The position numbers and the translations under genes are program-made. Shown here one piece after another: positions 1 through 6,290 of a DNA stretch of 7,936 bases; the stretch's first letter is position 1; each line of letters opens with the position of its first letter. The notes under the pieces are model-generated. The model was given only the letters and a program-made list of their open reading frames with translations. It did no database searches and had not been told where the DNA came from. Origin of the DNA: F23-B02 sp963640555 (lineage in GTDB: Bacteria; Bacillota; Clostridia; Oscillospirales; Oscillospiraceae); assembly GCA_963640555.1 (NCBI GenBank), contig CAVHZB010000065.1, forward strand, positions 1 to 7,936. The letters are read 5' to 3'.

Positions 1-520
1 AAGCCTTGACAACTATCGAAGCGTTCTTATAAGTATCGGGGTCTGCGCTACTTGCAAATGTGAATGACTCGAATACCTTAACATTTGCGCCTTCTGCAAC
101 GACGAGACCGTTATCTCTTGCGCCATCGCCAGTGCCGATGTAGTAGTAGACACCCTGCTGACCAGCAACTTCTTTCCATCCGTTTAAGTTATTGATGGTA
201 CCGTCATTGCCGAGACCATTTTCTATCTTAACGAACAGGTAGCAATTCTCGCTGTTCTTGTCGACATGGATGGTAGGATCCTTGGTGTACTCGTGACCGG
301 GGATGAGCTTGTAGGTGTTCTTGACATCGCGTCCGGCTTTATCACCGGTAAGCACTGCGCCGTATTCATCGACCTTCGCCTCGTCCATTGTAATAGCTAC
401 ATTGCCAACTGTGAAAGTGTTCTTAACCGAAGCCTGCGAGGTCAGATACGCATATGTACCGGCGACGGACATTGCTATGACCAGAACCAGAGCAAGAACT
501 GTCATCAGTTTCTTCTTCAT
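1..520 (-). CDS. SipW-cognate secreted protein (TasA/camelysin-like), 3' end outside window
   Basis: A secreted protein, probably exported by Sec and cut by the SipW-type peptidase encoded just upstream. 173 residues are visible, and the frame is open to the window edge. The N-terminus has the basic stretch MKKK, a hydrophobic core (about residues 5-20) and GTYAYLTSQA (21-30). By comparison with B. subtilis TasA (GTWA then AFND), cleavage is expected after Ala24. The segment after it, NTFTVGNVAITMDEAK, fits the beta-rich start of TasA/camelysin-like proteins. LIPGHEYTKDPTIHVDKNSE followed by CYLFVKIEN is a pattern I recall from clostridial SipW-dependent proteins. The ATG at 518-520 is chosen because AAGGAG (528-533) lies 7 bases upstream. 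Family and export route are well supported; a role in biofilm fibres or adhesion is inference. GC looks lower than in the genes to the right. Confidence 0.85.
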   Translation of the reverse strand, partial: MKKKLMTVLALVLVIAMSVAGTYAYLTSQASVKNTFTVGNVAITMDEAKVDEYGAVLTGDKAGRDVKNTYKLIPGHEYTKDPTIHVDKNSENCYLFVKIENGLGNDGTINNLNGWKEVAGQQGVYYYIGTGDGARDNGLVVAEGANVKVFESFTFASSADPDTYKNASIVVKA

Positions 521-527
521 AGAACTT

Positions 528-533
528 CTCCTT
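528..533 (-). promoter_or_regulatory. Ribosome binding site of the secreted-protein gene
   Basis: AAGGAG on the minus strand, 7 bases before the ATG at 518-520. It fixes the start of the secreted protein so that the signal peptide begins MKKK. Confidence 0.8.
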
Positions 534-601
534 CTTGTAACTTATTTTGACTTTGCTATTTAAATAAGGCTTTCGCCGTTATTTACTAATGTTATGTCTT
601 G

Positions 602-693
602 CACCCTTGGCTTCCCCTTGAGGGGAAGCTGTCAGCGTCAGCTGACTGATGAGGTGAAATTATATCGCCGGCGTTAGCCGAACAATATTGTTC
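602..693. repeat. Multi-hairpin intergenic repeat element (MITE-like or REP-like)
   Basis: Four inverted repeats are packed into about 90 bases between sipW and the secreted-protein gene. A perfect 8-bp stem with a TTGA loop lies at 610-629 (GCTTCCCC/GGGGAAGC). A perfect 6-bp stem with a GTCA loop lies at 631-646 (GTCAGC/GCTGAC). A 4-bp stem with a GTTA loop lies at 669-680 (CGGC/GCCG). A perfect 14-base palindrome, GAACAATATTGTTC, lies at 680-693. The combination 'GGCTTCCCCTTGAGGGGAAG' followed by a GTCAGC hairpin and TGATGAGGTG resembles a dispersed repeat I recall from gut Clostridia; this is memory, not a search. No second copy, transposase or target duplication is visible. The last palindrome overlaps the sipW stop codon (692-694). 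The exact ends of the element are uncertain. Confidence 0.6.
659..685 (-). promoter_or_regulatory. Possible promoter inside the repeat, toward the secreted-protein gene
   Basis: The minus strand carries a perfect -10 hexamer TATAAT (659-664). A weak -35-like TTGTTC (680-685) lies 15 bases upstream, shorter than the usual 17. Transcription from here would begin near 650, so the mRNA would start with the two strong hairpins at 646-631 and 629-610, ahead of a leader running to 521. The -10 match is clear, but the poor -35 and short spacer keep this tentative. Read-through from the sipW promoter is the alternative. Confidence 0.3.
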
Positions 694-1225
694 ATTCCTC
701 GCTCTCTGCTTTTTTCTTCTTCTTATCGTCGTCGAACATATCGGGGATGAAGACGAGCAGGAGCAGGATGACGCCCGCGGCGATGGCGGTGTACATTCCG
801 GGGGGATGCTGGATGTAATCGGCGACATAGCCGAGGTACGGGACGGTGAACACCGGCGTTCCGATTATATTCTTATAATGTACGAGCGACCCATCCGCCA
901 CATCGTTGGCATCGCCCTTGGTGGCAAAGCGCAGGACGGAGGGATCCTCCTCATCGGGGACTATCTCGATTATCCTGTGCGTTGCGATAGTGTCCTCATC
1001 AAGGGCAAAGGTTATCGGATCGCCGACCTTGAGGTCAGCCGGATCGACCTGCTTTACATATATAAGTGATCCGACATGATATGTGGGCTCCATGGAGCCG
1101 GAAAGAATGGTATACGGCGTGTATCCGACGACGCGGACACCCACCAGCGCCACGGCAAGCAGCACCGCCAGCACGACCAGCACCGTCGTCACCGCAGAGA
1201 ATATTTTTTTAACCATTTTTGACAA
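692..1225 (-). CDS. sipW: SipW-type (ER-type) signal peptidase I
   Basis: A membrane serine protease that removes signal peptides from a small set of exported proteins, here probably the protein encoded next downstream. It has 177 residues. Residues 5-36 form an N-terminal membrane anchor. Box B is LSGSMEPTYHVGS (41-53) with the expected nucleophile Ser44. THRI places His83 where ordinary bacterial signal peptidases have a catalytic lysine, which is the hallmark of the SipW/ER type. TKGDANDVAD supplies Asp105 and Asp111, with the same six-residue spacing I recall for B. subtilis SipW. A second membrane segment (about 144-161) and a charged tail DDDKKKKKAESEE follow. The start is TTG at 1223-1225, because AAGGA lies 7 bases upstream; the first ATG (1214-1216) is too far from it. 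The stop falls inside the palindrome of the repeat. Family assignment is firm, the substrate is inferred. Confidence 0.93.
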   Translation of the reverse strand: MSKMVKKIFSAVTTVLVVLAVLLAVALVGVRVVGYTPYTILSGSMEPTYHVGSLIYVKQVDPADLKVGDPITFALDEDTIATHRIIEIVPDEEDPSVLRFATKGDANDVADGSLVHYKNIIGTPVFTVPYLGYVADYIQHPPGMYTAIAAGVILLLLVFIPDMFDDDKKKKKAESEE

Positions 1226-1232
1226 AGTTTTA

Positions 1233-1237
1233 TCCTT
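1233..1237 (-). promoter_or_regulatory. Ribosome binding site that selects a TTG start for sipW
   Basis: AAGGA on the minus strand, with 7 bases before TTG at 1223-1225. The nearest ATG (1214-1216) would leave 16 bases, too long for efficient initiation, so TTG is the better start. Confidence 0.7.
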
Positions 1238-1264
1238 CTTGATCGTGTGTGCTCAGATATATGA

Positions 1265-1293
1265 ATATTACCACAGTCTGTCATATAAATCAA
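1265..1293 (-). promoter_or_regulatory. Sigma-A-type promoter of sipW
   Basis: On the minus strand, TTGATT (1288-1293) and TAATAT (1265-1270) are separated by 17 bases. This is one mismatch from consensus in the -10 and two in the -35. Transcription would start near 1258, giving a leader of about 30 bases. It probably drives sipW and, by read-through, the secreted-protein gene. Confidence 0.7.
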
Positions 1294-1420
1294 TAGCAAA
1301 AATACCAAATCTACGCAATCTGCTTTGCATTTTATGCACAAAAGCGTGCTAATTTGTTGTCATGTCAGACTGAGGTATTTGGCATGTAAACTGGTGAGCA
1401 CAAACTGTACGCGGTGTCTA

Positions 1421-1449
1421 TTGTCATTCCGCCGGCGCTGTGGTAGAAT
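1421..1449 (+). promoter_or_regulatory. Sigma-A-type promoter of the permease-hydrolase-folC-ruvX operon
   Basis: TTGTCA (1421-1426) and TAGAAT (1444-1449) are separated by 17 bases. A TGG just before the -10 gives an extended -10 element. Transcription would start near 1456, leaving a leader of about 20 bases before the ATG at 1478, too short for a riboswitch. AAGGGGA (1464-1470) is the ribosome binding site, 7 bases before the ATG. The remaining sequence to the sipW promoter (about 1294-1420) shows no recognisable gene, RNA or operator. Confidence 0.75.
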
Positions 1450-1477
1450 GGGGCAAAAAGCTTAAGGGGATAGAAAT

Positions 1478-2635
1478 ATGGGAACTGTCAAGAGCGAATC
1501 CGAGCTCACATTTTTCGAGGCCGCGAGCATAATCGTCGGGCACGGCGTGGGCGCGGGCATACTCTCGGTGCCGTATCTTGCGGCACACAACAGCTTCCGC
1601 GAAACGGTGCTGATACTGCTCATCGGCTATGCCGTTGCGCTGGTGCTGCACTTTCTCATCGCCGAGCTGAGCCTTAACAACAACGGCGCTCAGTTCATAA
1701 AATGCTTTGACGCGGAGCTGTTTTCGGGCAGGCTGAAAACGATCTTTACATGGACGGCGTTCGTCCTGCTCGGCGTTTCGGTCATAGTTAATGTAAGCGC
1801 GTTCCTTACCGGCGCGGCGGCGGTTTTCAGAAGCTGGTTCGGGCTGCCCGATCTTGCCGGTATGCTCATATTCTATGCGCTGGGCGCGGGCGTCGTTTTC
1901 GTCGGCATGAAGCTCGTCGGCATATGCGAAAAGATAGCGACGATAAGCATGCTCGCCGTCGTGGGCATCCTGCTCGGCGCAACGCTCCTGCGCGATACCT
2001 CGGCGCTCCCCTCCGGCTGGCACGGATTCAATAACGCCTTGGCGCTGTTCGGCATGGTGTCGTTCTCGCTGTCGGCGGTGATGAGCACTCCGCAGGTGGT
2101 AAAGGGACTTAAGGGCGACGCAGGGCGCATCCGCGCCGCCATCGCCACCGGGCTCGGGATAAACCTCGCGCTGATATTCATAATAACGCTCATGACCCTT
2201 CTCGGCGCCGGAAGCGACATCACCGAGGACGGTGCGCTCGTCGATCTGTCAAGGCACCTCGGCGGCTGGGTCGCGGTGATCGGCTATATATTCACGCTGC
2301 TGGCGCTTGCCACCTCGTTCTGGGCAAACACGCTGAATCTGCGCGACATCGTAAGCGAGCAGACCGGCTGGAGCAAGAACCTCTGCTGGCTGGCGGCGTC
2401 GGCGCCCTGCCTTGTGCTGGCGCTGTTCGGGCTGAGCAGCTTTGTGGGCTTCACGCGCTTTGCCAGCGTTATCCAGGTAGTTACCGGTATAGGCATAATC
2501 GTTGCGTATAACCGCTCGCGCAGGCGTACCGGCGCCTCGCCGATATGCGGGAGGTTCGGCGCGCTCGTGTTCCAGATACTCGTTATCGCGTTCTCGCTGC
2601 TGTCGAGCGTGGGCGCGGTGCTGCCGGTGAGCTGA
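1478..2635 (+). CDS. Amino-acid permease, aromatic amino acid transporter family (APC superfamily)
   Basis: An integral membrane transporter of 385 residues, probably a proton- or ion-coupled importer of amino acids. About 11 hydrophobic segments are visible, roughly at 12-34, 42-63, 88-115, 127-148, 155-171, 183-205, 222-243, 263-285, 301-318, 322-345 and 360-382. The first contains GHGVGAGILSVPYLAA (21-36), the glycine-rich broken-helix substrate motif of the APC superfamily. ALATSFWANTLNLRDIV (277-293) resembles the conserved TTSF...L.D segment of the TyrP/Mtr-type family. The basic stretch NRSRRR (345-350) marks a cytoplasmic loop. The length fits the family (about 400). The ATG has a good ribosome binding site. 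This is the first gene of the operon, and the next begins one base after its stop. Substrate specificity cannot be read from the sequence; a tryptophan/tyrosine or other neutral amino acid is a family-based guess. Confidence 0.8.
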   Translation: MGTVKSESELTFFEAASIIVGHGVGAGILSVPYLAAHNSFRETVLILLIGYAVALVLHFLIAELSLNNNGAQFIKCFDAELFSGRLKTIFTWTAFVLLGVSVIVNVSAFLTGAAAVFRSWFGLPDLAGMLIFYALGAGVVFVGMKLVGICEKIATISMLAVVGILLGATLLRDTSALPSGWHGFNNALALFGMVSFSLSAVMSTPQVVKGLKGDAGRIRAAIATGLGINLALIFIITLMTLLGAGSDITEDGALVDLSRHLGGWVAVIGYIFTLLALATSFWANTLNLRDIVSEQTGWSKNLCWLAASAPCLVLALFGLSSFVGFTRFASVIQVVTGIGIIVAYNRSRRRTGASPICGRFGALVFQILVIAFSLLSSVGAVLPVS

Positions 2636-2636
2636 C

Positions 2637-3545
2637 ATGAAAAGGAGAACCGTTATTCTCGCTGCGGCAGCAGGTGCGGCGCTTGCGGCAGCGGATGTGT
2701 ACAGCTTTGTATTTGCGCGCACCCGTCCTCCCCTGCTCAACGCGCTGCTGGATAAGAAAACGCACGATGCCGACTATTACGCAAGGCGCGACGGCAACGC
2801 CGCGCTGCTGCGGCGGCAGATGCATCTTTGCTACACGATACAGTCCGAGCGCGGCGAGACCCTGCAGGGCAATTACTACCCGTGCGGGGCGAAATTCAGC
2901 AAAAAGATAGCGTTTATCGTGCACGGCTACCGCTCCGAGCACGCCGAGACCGCAGGCATGTTCCGCGAGTTTTACCACAGCCGCGGCTTTGACATATTCG
3001 CTCCCGACAACACCGCGTCGGGTCTGAGCGGCGGCAGTCTGTTCGGGTACGATGTGTTTGAAAGCGCGGACTGCCTTAGGTGGCTCGATTTTCTGCGCGG
3101 GGAGTTCGGCGGCGATATTCAGGTAGTGCTGCACGGGTTCTCCCTCGGCGGCGCGACCGTTATGAAAATGAGCGACCGTGTGCCCGGCTTTGTGAAATTC
3201 ATAGTTGAGGACAGCGGCTTTACCGACGCAAGACCCATACTCAGGTCGCAGCTCGGTCCCGCCTACGGGCTCATAGCGGAAATGAACAAGCTCATCGCGG
3301 GCTATGACCTGCGCGATACGGATGTTTCGGCAAGTCTCGCGGCATCCGCGGTGCCGATGCTTTTCGTTCACGGCGAGGACGACCCGACGGTGCCGTTTCC
3401 AAACGGTCCGCGTGCGTTCGGAATGTGCGCGAGCGATAAGGACTGCCTGTTCACCGCCGGCACGAAGCATATAGAGACGATGCACACGCATCCGGAGGAT
3501 TATGCGCTCAAGCTCGACGGGTTTATAAAAAAATACATAGGCTGA
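2637..3545 (+). CDS. Membrane-anchored alpha/beta hydrolase (YqkD-like)
   Basis: A serine hydrolase of 302 residues with the alpha/beta fold. Residues 5-27 form a hydrophobic segment after MKRR, so it is probably tethered by one N-terminal helix with the enzyme outside the membrane. The nucleophile elbow is HGFSLGG (166-172, Ser169). HGEDDPTVP (245-253) carries the likely acid Asp249. GTKHIETMHTHPEDY (275-289) places the likely catalytic His278, in the arrangement of bacterial hydrolases such as B. subtilis YqkD. IVHGYRS (94-100) probably forms the oxyanion hole. All triad residues are present, so it should be active as an esterase, peptidase or lipase-like enzyme; the substrate is unknown. 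It starts one base after the permease stop with only a weak ribosome site (GGTGA) inside that gene, suggesting translational coupling. FolC follows after 10 bases. Confidence 0.82.
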   Translation: MKRRTVILAAAAGAALAAADVYSFVFARTRPPLLNALLDKKTHDADYYARRDGNAALLRRQMHLCYTIQSERGETLQGNYYPCGAKFSKKIAFIVHGYRSEHAETAGMFREFYHSRGFDIFAPDNTASGLSGGSLFGYDVFESADCLRWLDFLRGEFGGDIQVVLHGFSLGGATVMKMSDRVPGFVKFIVEDSGFTDARPILRSQLGPAYGLIAEMNKLIAGYDLRDTDVSASLAASAVPMLFVHGEDDPTVPFPNGPRAFGMCASDKDCLFTAGTKHIETMHTHPEDYALKLDGFIKKYIG

Positions 3546-3555
3546 AGGGTAAGGT

Positions 3556-4827
3556 ATGGACTATAAGGAAGCTCTTGAATACATAAACGGCGCCTCGTGG
3601 CGCGCATCCCGTCCGGGGCTCGAGTGCATCACCGAGCTGCTCGAGCGTCTCGGCGATCCTCAGAAGCGGCTGAGGTTTGTCCATGTTGCCGGTACCAACG
3701 GCAAGGGCAGCATTTGCGCGTTTATCGCGTCGGTGCTCCGGCGCGCGGGTCTGAAAACCGGGCTTTTCACCTCGCCGTATCTGCGCCGCTTTAACGAAAG
3801 AATGCAAATAAACGGAAAGCAGATAGGCGACGATGAGCTCGCGCGCATCGTTTCCGAGATAAGGGTGCACGCCGACACCATGGACGAGCATCCCACGGAG
3901 TTTGAGATGATGACGGCGGCGGCGTTTAAATGGTTTGCCGACTCCGGCTGCGGCATAGTCGTGCTCGAGGTCGGGCTCGGCGGACGGTACGACGCAACTA
4001 ATGTCATAGAGCAGCCCGACTGCTGCGTTATCTCAAGCATCGGGCTTGACCATACGGCCATACTCGGCAGCACGCTGTCAGAGATAGCATATGAAAAGGC
4101 AGGGATAATAAAATACGGCGCCCCTGTTGTTATGTACCAGCAGTACGGCGAGACTATGGAGACCGTTCGCGAGGTGTGCCGGGAGATGAGCGCCGAGCTC
4201 ACCGTTCCCGACTTTGACGACATAACGGTCGAGTTTGACAGCCTCGACGGGCAGGTGTTTTCCTACGGCGGCGAAAGCTACGCCATTCCTCTGCTCGGCG
4301 CGCACCAGCTGCGCAACGCCGCAACGGCGCTTGAGGCCATAAACATTCTGCGCAGGCAGGGCTGGGACATTCCGCACGAGGCAGTGGAGACCGGGCTGTA
4401 CTCGGTCGTGTGGCCGGCGCGGTTTGAGGTGCTGCACTCGGAGGAGCCTTGGTTCGTGCTCGACGGCGGTCACAATCCGCAGTGCGCGGCGGCTCTGCGC
4501 GAGTGTATAGAGCACTATTTCCCCGACGGCAGGAGGATAGCGCTCGTCGGCATACTGAAGGACAAGGATTACGGGAGCATCGTTAAAATACTTGCACCGC
4601 TGTTTGAAACGGTCGTATGCGTAACGCCGGACTCTGAGCGTGCGCTGCCGGCAGCGGAGCTCGCGGAGCTTTTCAAGGCATACTGCGGCGAGGTGCTCGT
4701 CAGCGGCAGCATAGAGGATGCCGTGGATGCCGCCCGCGATATGGCTTCCGGGCGCGGCGGTATGGTCTGCGCATTCGGCTCACTGTATATCTGCGGGCAG
4801 ATACGCTCCTGCTTCGGCTTGAAATGA
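3556..4827 (+). CDS. folC: Bifunctional folylpolyglutamate synthase / dihydrofolate synthase
   Basis: A cytoplasmic ATP-dependent ligase of the Mur ligase family. It adds glutamate to dihydropteroate to form dihydrofolate, and further glutamates to tetrahydrofolates so that they are retained and used. It has 423 residues, the usual length. The nucleotide-binding loop is HVAGTNGKGS (43-52). TSPYLRRFNERMQING (72-87) and LEVGLGGRYDATN (137-149) are strong family motifs. IGLDH (162-166) follows, then EKAGIIK (180-186), whose Lys181 matches the carbamylated lysine of the family. GAHQ (248-251), a WPARFE segment (286-291) and LDGGHNP (302-308) lead into the C-terminal ligase domain, which ends with FGSLYICGQIR (407-417). 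The ATG has AAGGG (3545-3549) six bases upstream, overlapping the hydrolase stop. Bifunctionality is typical of bacterial FolC but not proven here. ruvX follows after 9 bases. Confidence 0.95.
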   Translation: MDYKEALEYINGASWRASRPGLECITELLERLGDPQKRLRFVHVAGTNGKGSICAFIASVLRRAGLKTGLFTSPYLRRFNERMQINGKQIGDDELARIVSEIRVHADTMDEHPTEFEMMTAAAFKWFADSGCGIVVLEVGLGGRYDATNVIEQPDCCVISSIGLDHTAILGSTLSEIAYEKAGIIKYGAPVVMYQQYGETMETVREVCREMSAELTVPDFDDITVEFDSLDGQVFSYGGESYAIPLLGAHQLRNAATALEAINILRRQGWDIPHEAVETGLYSVVWPARFEVLHSEEPWFVLDGGHNPQCAAALRECIEHYFPDGRRIALVGILKDKDYGSIVKILAPLFETVVCVTPDSERALPAAELAELFKAYCGEVLVSGSIEDAVDAARDMASGRGGMVCAFGSLYICGQIRSCFGLK

Positions 4828-4836
4828 GGTGCGGAT

Positions 4837-5244
4837 ATGAGAATAATGGGCATAGACTACGGCGATGCGCGCACGGGTCTCGCGGTGTCGGACGAGATGA
4901 ATATACTCGTCGGCGAGGCGTGGACGGTGAATCAGTGGGACACCGCTGCGCTCGCGGACGAGATAGTTGCGCAGGCAAAGCAGCGGAATGTTCGGCGCTT
5001 CGTACTGGGGCTTCCGAAAAACATGGACGGCTCGGAGGGCGCGCGGGCGGAAAAATGCCGCGAGTTTGCAAGCCTGCTTGAGAGCAAAACCGATATTCCC
5101 GTCGTCATGTGGGACGAGCGCCGCAGCAGCGTCGAGGCGCACGCGATACTCCATGCAAACGGCAAAAAAGAAAAAAAGCACCGCAAGACCGTTGACGCGG
5201 TCGCGGCAAGCCTCATCCTCGAGGGCTACCTCGGGACGCTGTAA
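4837..5244 (+). CDS. ruvX: RuvX/YqgF family nuclease (putative Holliday junction resolvase)
   Basis: A small RNase H-fold nuclease of 135 residues, the standard length. It is described in the literature as a putative Holliday junction resolvase and, for E. coli YqgF, as involved in processing pre-16S rRNA ends. MGIDYGDARTGLAVSD (4-19) carries the first catalytic Asp7. VLGLPKNMDGSEG (56-68) is the family signature loop. DERRSS (93-98) carries Glu94, and VDAVAASLILEGYL (119-132) carries Asp120, so the acidic catalytic residues are all present. The ATG at 4837 is preferred over a second ATG nine bases later because GAGGTG (4826-4831) lies 5 bases upstream. It is the last gene of the operon. Its stop TAA is directly followed in frame by TAG and TGA. 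In many Firmicutes ruvX sits near alaS; here folC is its neighbour. Confidence 0.95.
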   Translation: MRIMGIDYGDARTGLAVSDEMNILVGEAWTVNQWDTAALADEIVAQAKQRNVRRFVLGLPKNMDGSEGARAEKCREFASLLESKTDIPVVMWDERRSSVEAHAILHANGKKEKKHRKTVDAVAASLILEGYLGTL

Positions 5245-5254
5245 TAGTGAATGA

Positions 5255-5288
5255 TATTAAAAAGAGCCATGGATCTCTCCATGGCTCT
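5255..5288 (-). terminator. Rho-independent terminator of the ABC transporter operon
   Basis: A perfect 10-bp stem (AGAGCCATGG/CCATGGCTCT, 5263-5272 with 5279-5288) and a 6-base loop are followed on the minus strand by five or more U (5263-5259). It lies 15 bases after the stop of the last permease gene. On the plus strand the same hairpin is followed by CAGTCTGTCA, not a U-run, so it should be a poor intrinsic terminator for the convergent ruvX transcript. Confidence 0.88.
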
Positions 5289-5303
5289 CAGTCTGTCAAA
5301 AAG

Positions 5304-6290
5304 CTATCGTTCTTCTCGGAAATATGCAAGTCCGAGCGCGGCGGGCGGCTCATTCTCACGCTTTTTACGCATGGATACGGCAACGAGCACTACGATCGTG
5401 ACAATGTACGGAAGCATCTTGTACAGCTCCATCATGTAAAGCTGAGTGCCTGCGGGTATGTAGAGATACACGATGTACAGACCGCCGAAGAGTATGGAGG
5501 CGATTATCGCGAGGTTAGGTCTCCATATGGAGAAGATGACAAGCGCTATCGCAAGCCAGCCGCGGTCGCCGAACGCATCGTTCGACCACACGCCGCAGGC
5601 ATAGTCCATAACATAGTACAGACCGCCCAGACCGGCTATCATGCTGCCCACGCAGGTGGCTATGTACTTGTAGCGGTTTACATTTACACCGGCTGCATCC
5701 GCCGTTGCGGGGCTCTCGCCCACGGCGCGCAGGTTAAGACCGACTCGGGTCCTTTTGATAACATAGGCGGTTATGACGGCGATGATGACCGACGCGTATG
5801 CAAGAAAGCCGTAGCTCAAAAACATCTTGCCGAACCAGCCGAGGCTGTCGGCAAAGGGCAGCGAGCGGCTGAACACCTTGCTCGTCGCGGAAAGAGCGAT
5901 CGAGGGCACCTCGGAATCGGTGAGCTTTATAAGAGAGCCGCCGAAGAAGTTTCCTATACCTATGCCGAAGGTCGTCATGGCAAGACCGGTAACATTCTGG
6001 TTTGCCCTGAGCGTTACGGTCAGGAAGCAGTACAGAAGTCCCATGAGCAGCGAGCCGAGCAGGCACGACAGCAGCGGGATCATTATCGTGAGGAACACAT
6101 TCATCTCCGCAGCAGTCTGCTCATACATGAACGCACCTATAACGCCGCAGATGCCGCCGACATACATTATGCCGGGAATGCCGAGGTTGAGGTTGCCGGA
6201 CTTTTCGGTTATGATCTCGCCCGTTCCTCCGAACAGGAGCGGCACGCCCTGCATGACCGCGCGCGGGAAAAACGAAACTATATCAAACAT
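5304..6290 (-). CDS. ABC transporter permease, NupQ-like (BMP/nucleoside or simple-sugar importer)
   Basis: One of the two membrane subunits of an ABC importer in the branched-chain permease family (PF02653 type), 328 residues with about 8-10 hydrophobic segments. TEKSGNLNLGIPGIM (28-42) corresponds to the TERSGVVNIGLEGLM-like motif of NupQ/YufQ permeases. TRVGLNLRAVGESPATADAA (181-200) is the cytoplasmic loop that contacts the ATPase. GDRGWLAIALVIFSIWRP (241-258) is the conserved motif before the last helices. It is the last gene of the operon and overlaps the previous one by 8 bases. The start ATG at 6288-6290 has a perfect AAGGAGGT (6299-6306) eight bases upstream, inside the previous gene. 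Nucleoside or purine uptake is likely from family membership, but the binding protein that sets specificity is outside the window. The GLEG to GIPG change may mark a clostridial subfamily. Confidence 0.88.
   Translation of the reverse strand: MFDIVSFFPRAVMQGVPLLFGGTGEIITEKSGNLNLGIPGIMYVGGICGVIGAFMYEQTAAEMNVFLTIMIPLLSCLLGSLLMGLLYCFLTVTLRANQNVTGLAMTTFGIGIGNFFGGSLIKLTDSEVPSIALSATSKVFSRSLPFADSLGWFGKMFLSYGFLAYASVIIAVITAYVIKRTRVGLNLRAVGESPATADAAGVNVNRYKYIATCVGSMIAGLGGLYYVMDYACGVWSNDAFGDRGWLAIALVIFSIWRPNLAIIASILFGGLYIVYLYIPAGTQLYMMELYKMLPYIVTIVVLVAVSMRKKRENEPPAALGLAYFREER

Noticed and set aside
266..550. Plus-strand frames over the secreted-protein gene
   Set aside because: They are antisense to a frame with a signal peptide, a good ribosome site and family motifs, and they have no ribosome site of their own.
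610..646. Hairpins read as a terminator of sipW
   Set aside because: The stems are strong, but no U-run follows them on the minus strand, so intrinsic termination is unlikely.
1274..1283. The 10-mer CAGTCTGTCA occurs here and again at 5289-5298
   Set aside because: A shared 10-mer is expected by chance many times in 8 kb, and the two contexts have nothing else in common.
1226..1477. Possible riboswitch or T-box leader before the permease
   Set aside because: The predicted transcript starts near 1456, leaving about 20 bases of leader. No terminator/antiterminator pair or known aptamer core is visible.
1424..2023. A 199-residue minus-strand frame over the permease start
   Set aside because: It is highly charged, without domain motifs, and covers both the promoter and the start of a clear membrane transporter.
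2583..3491. A 302-residue open frame on the minus strand, the same length as the hydrolase opposite
   Set aside because: It is a shadow of the hydrolase gene, which has a full catalytic triad. The equal length is coincidence; the minus frame has low-complexity composition and no motif.
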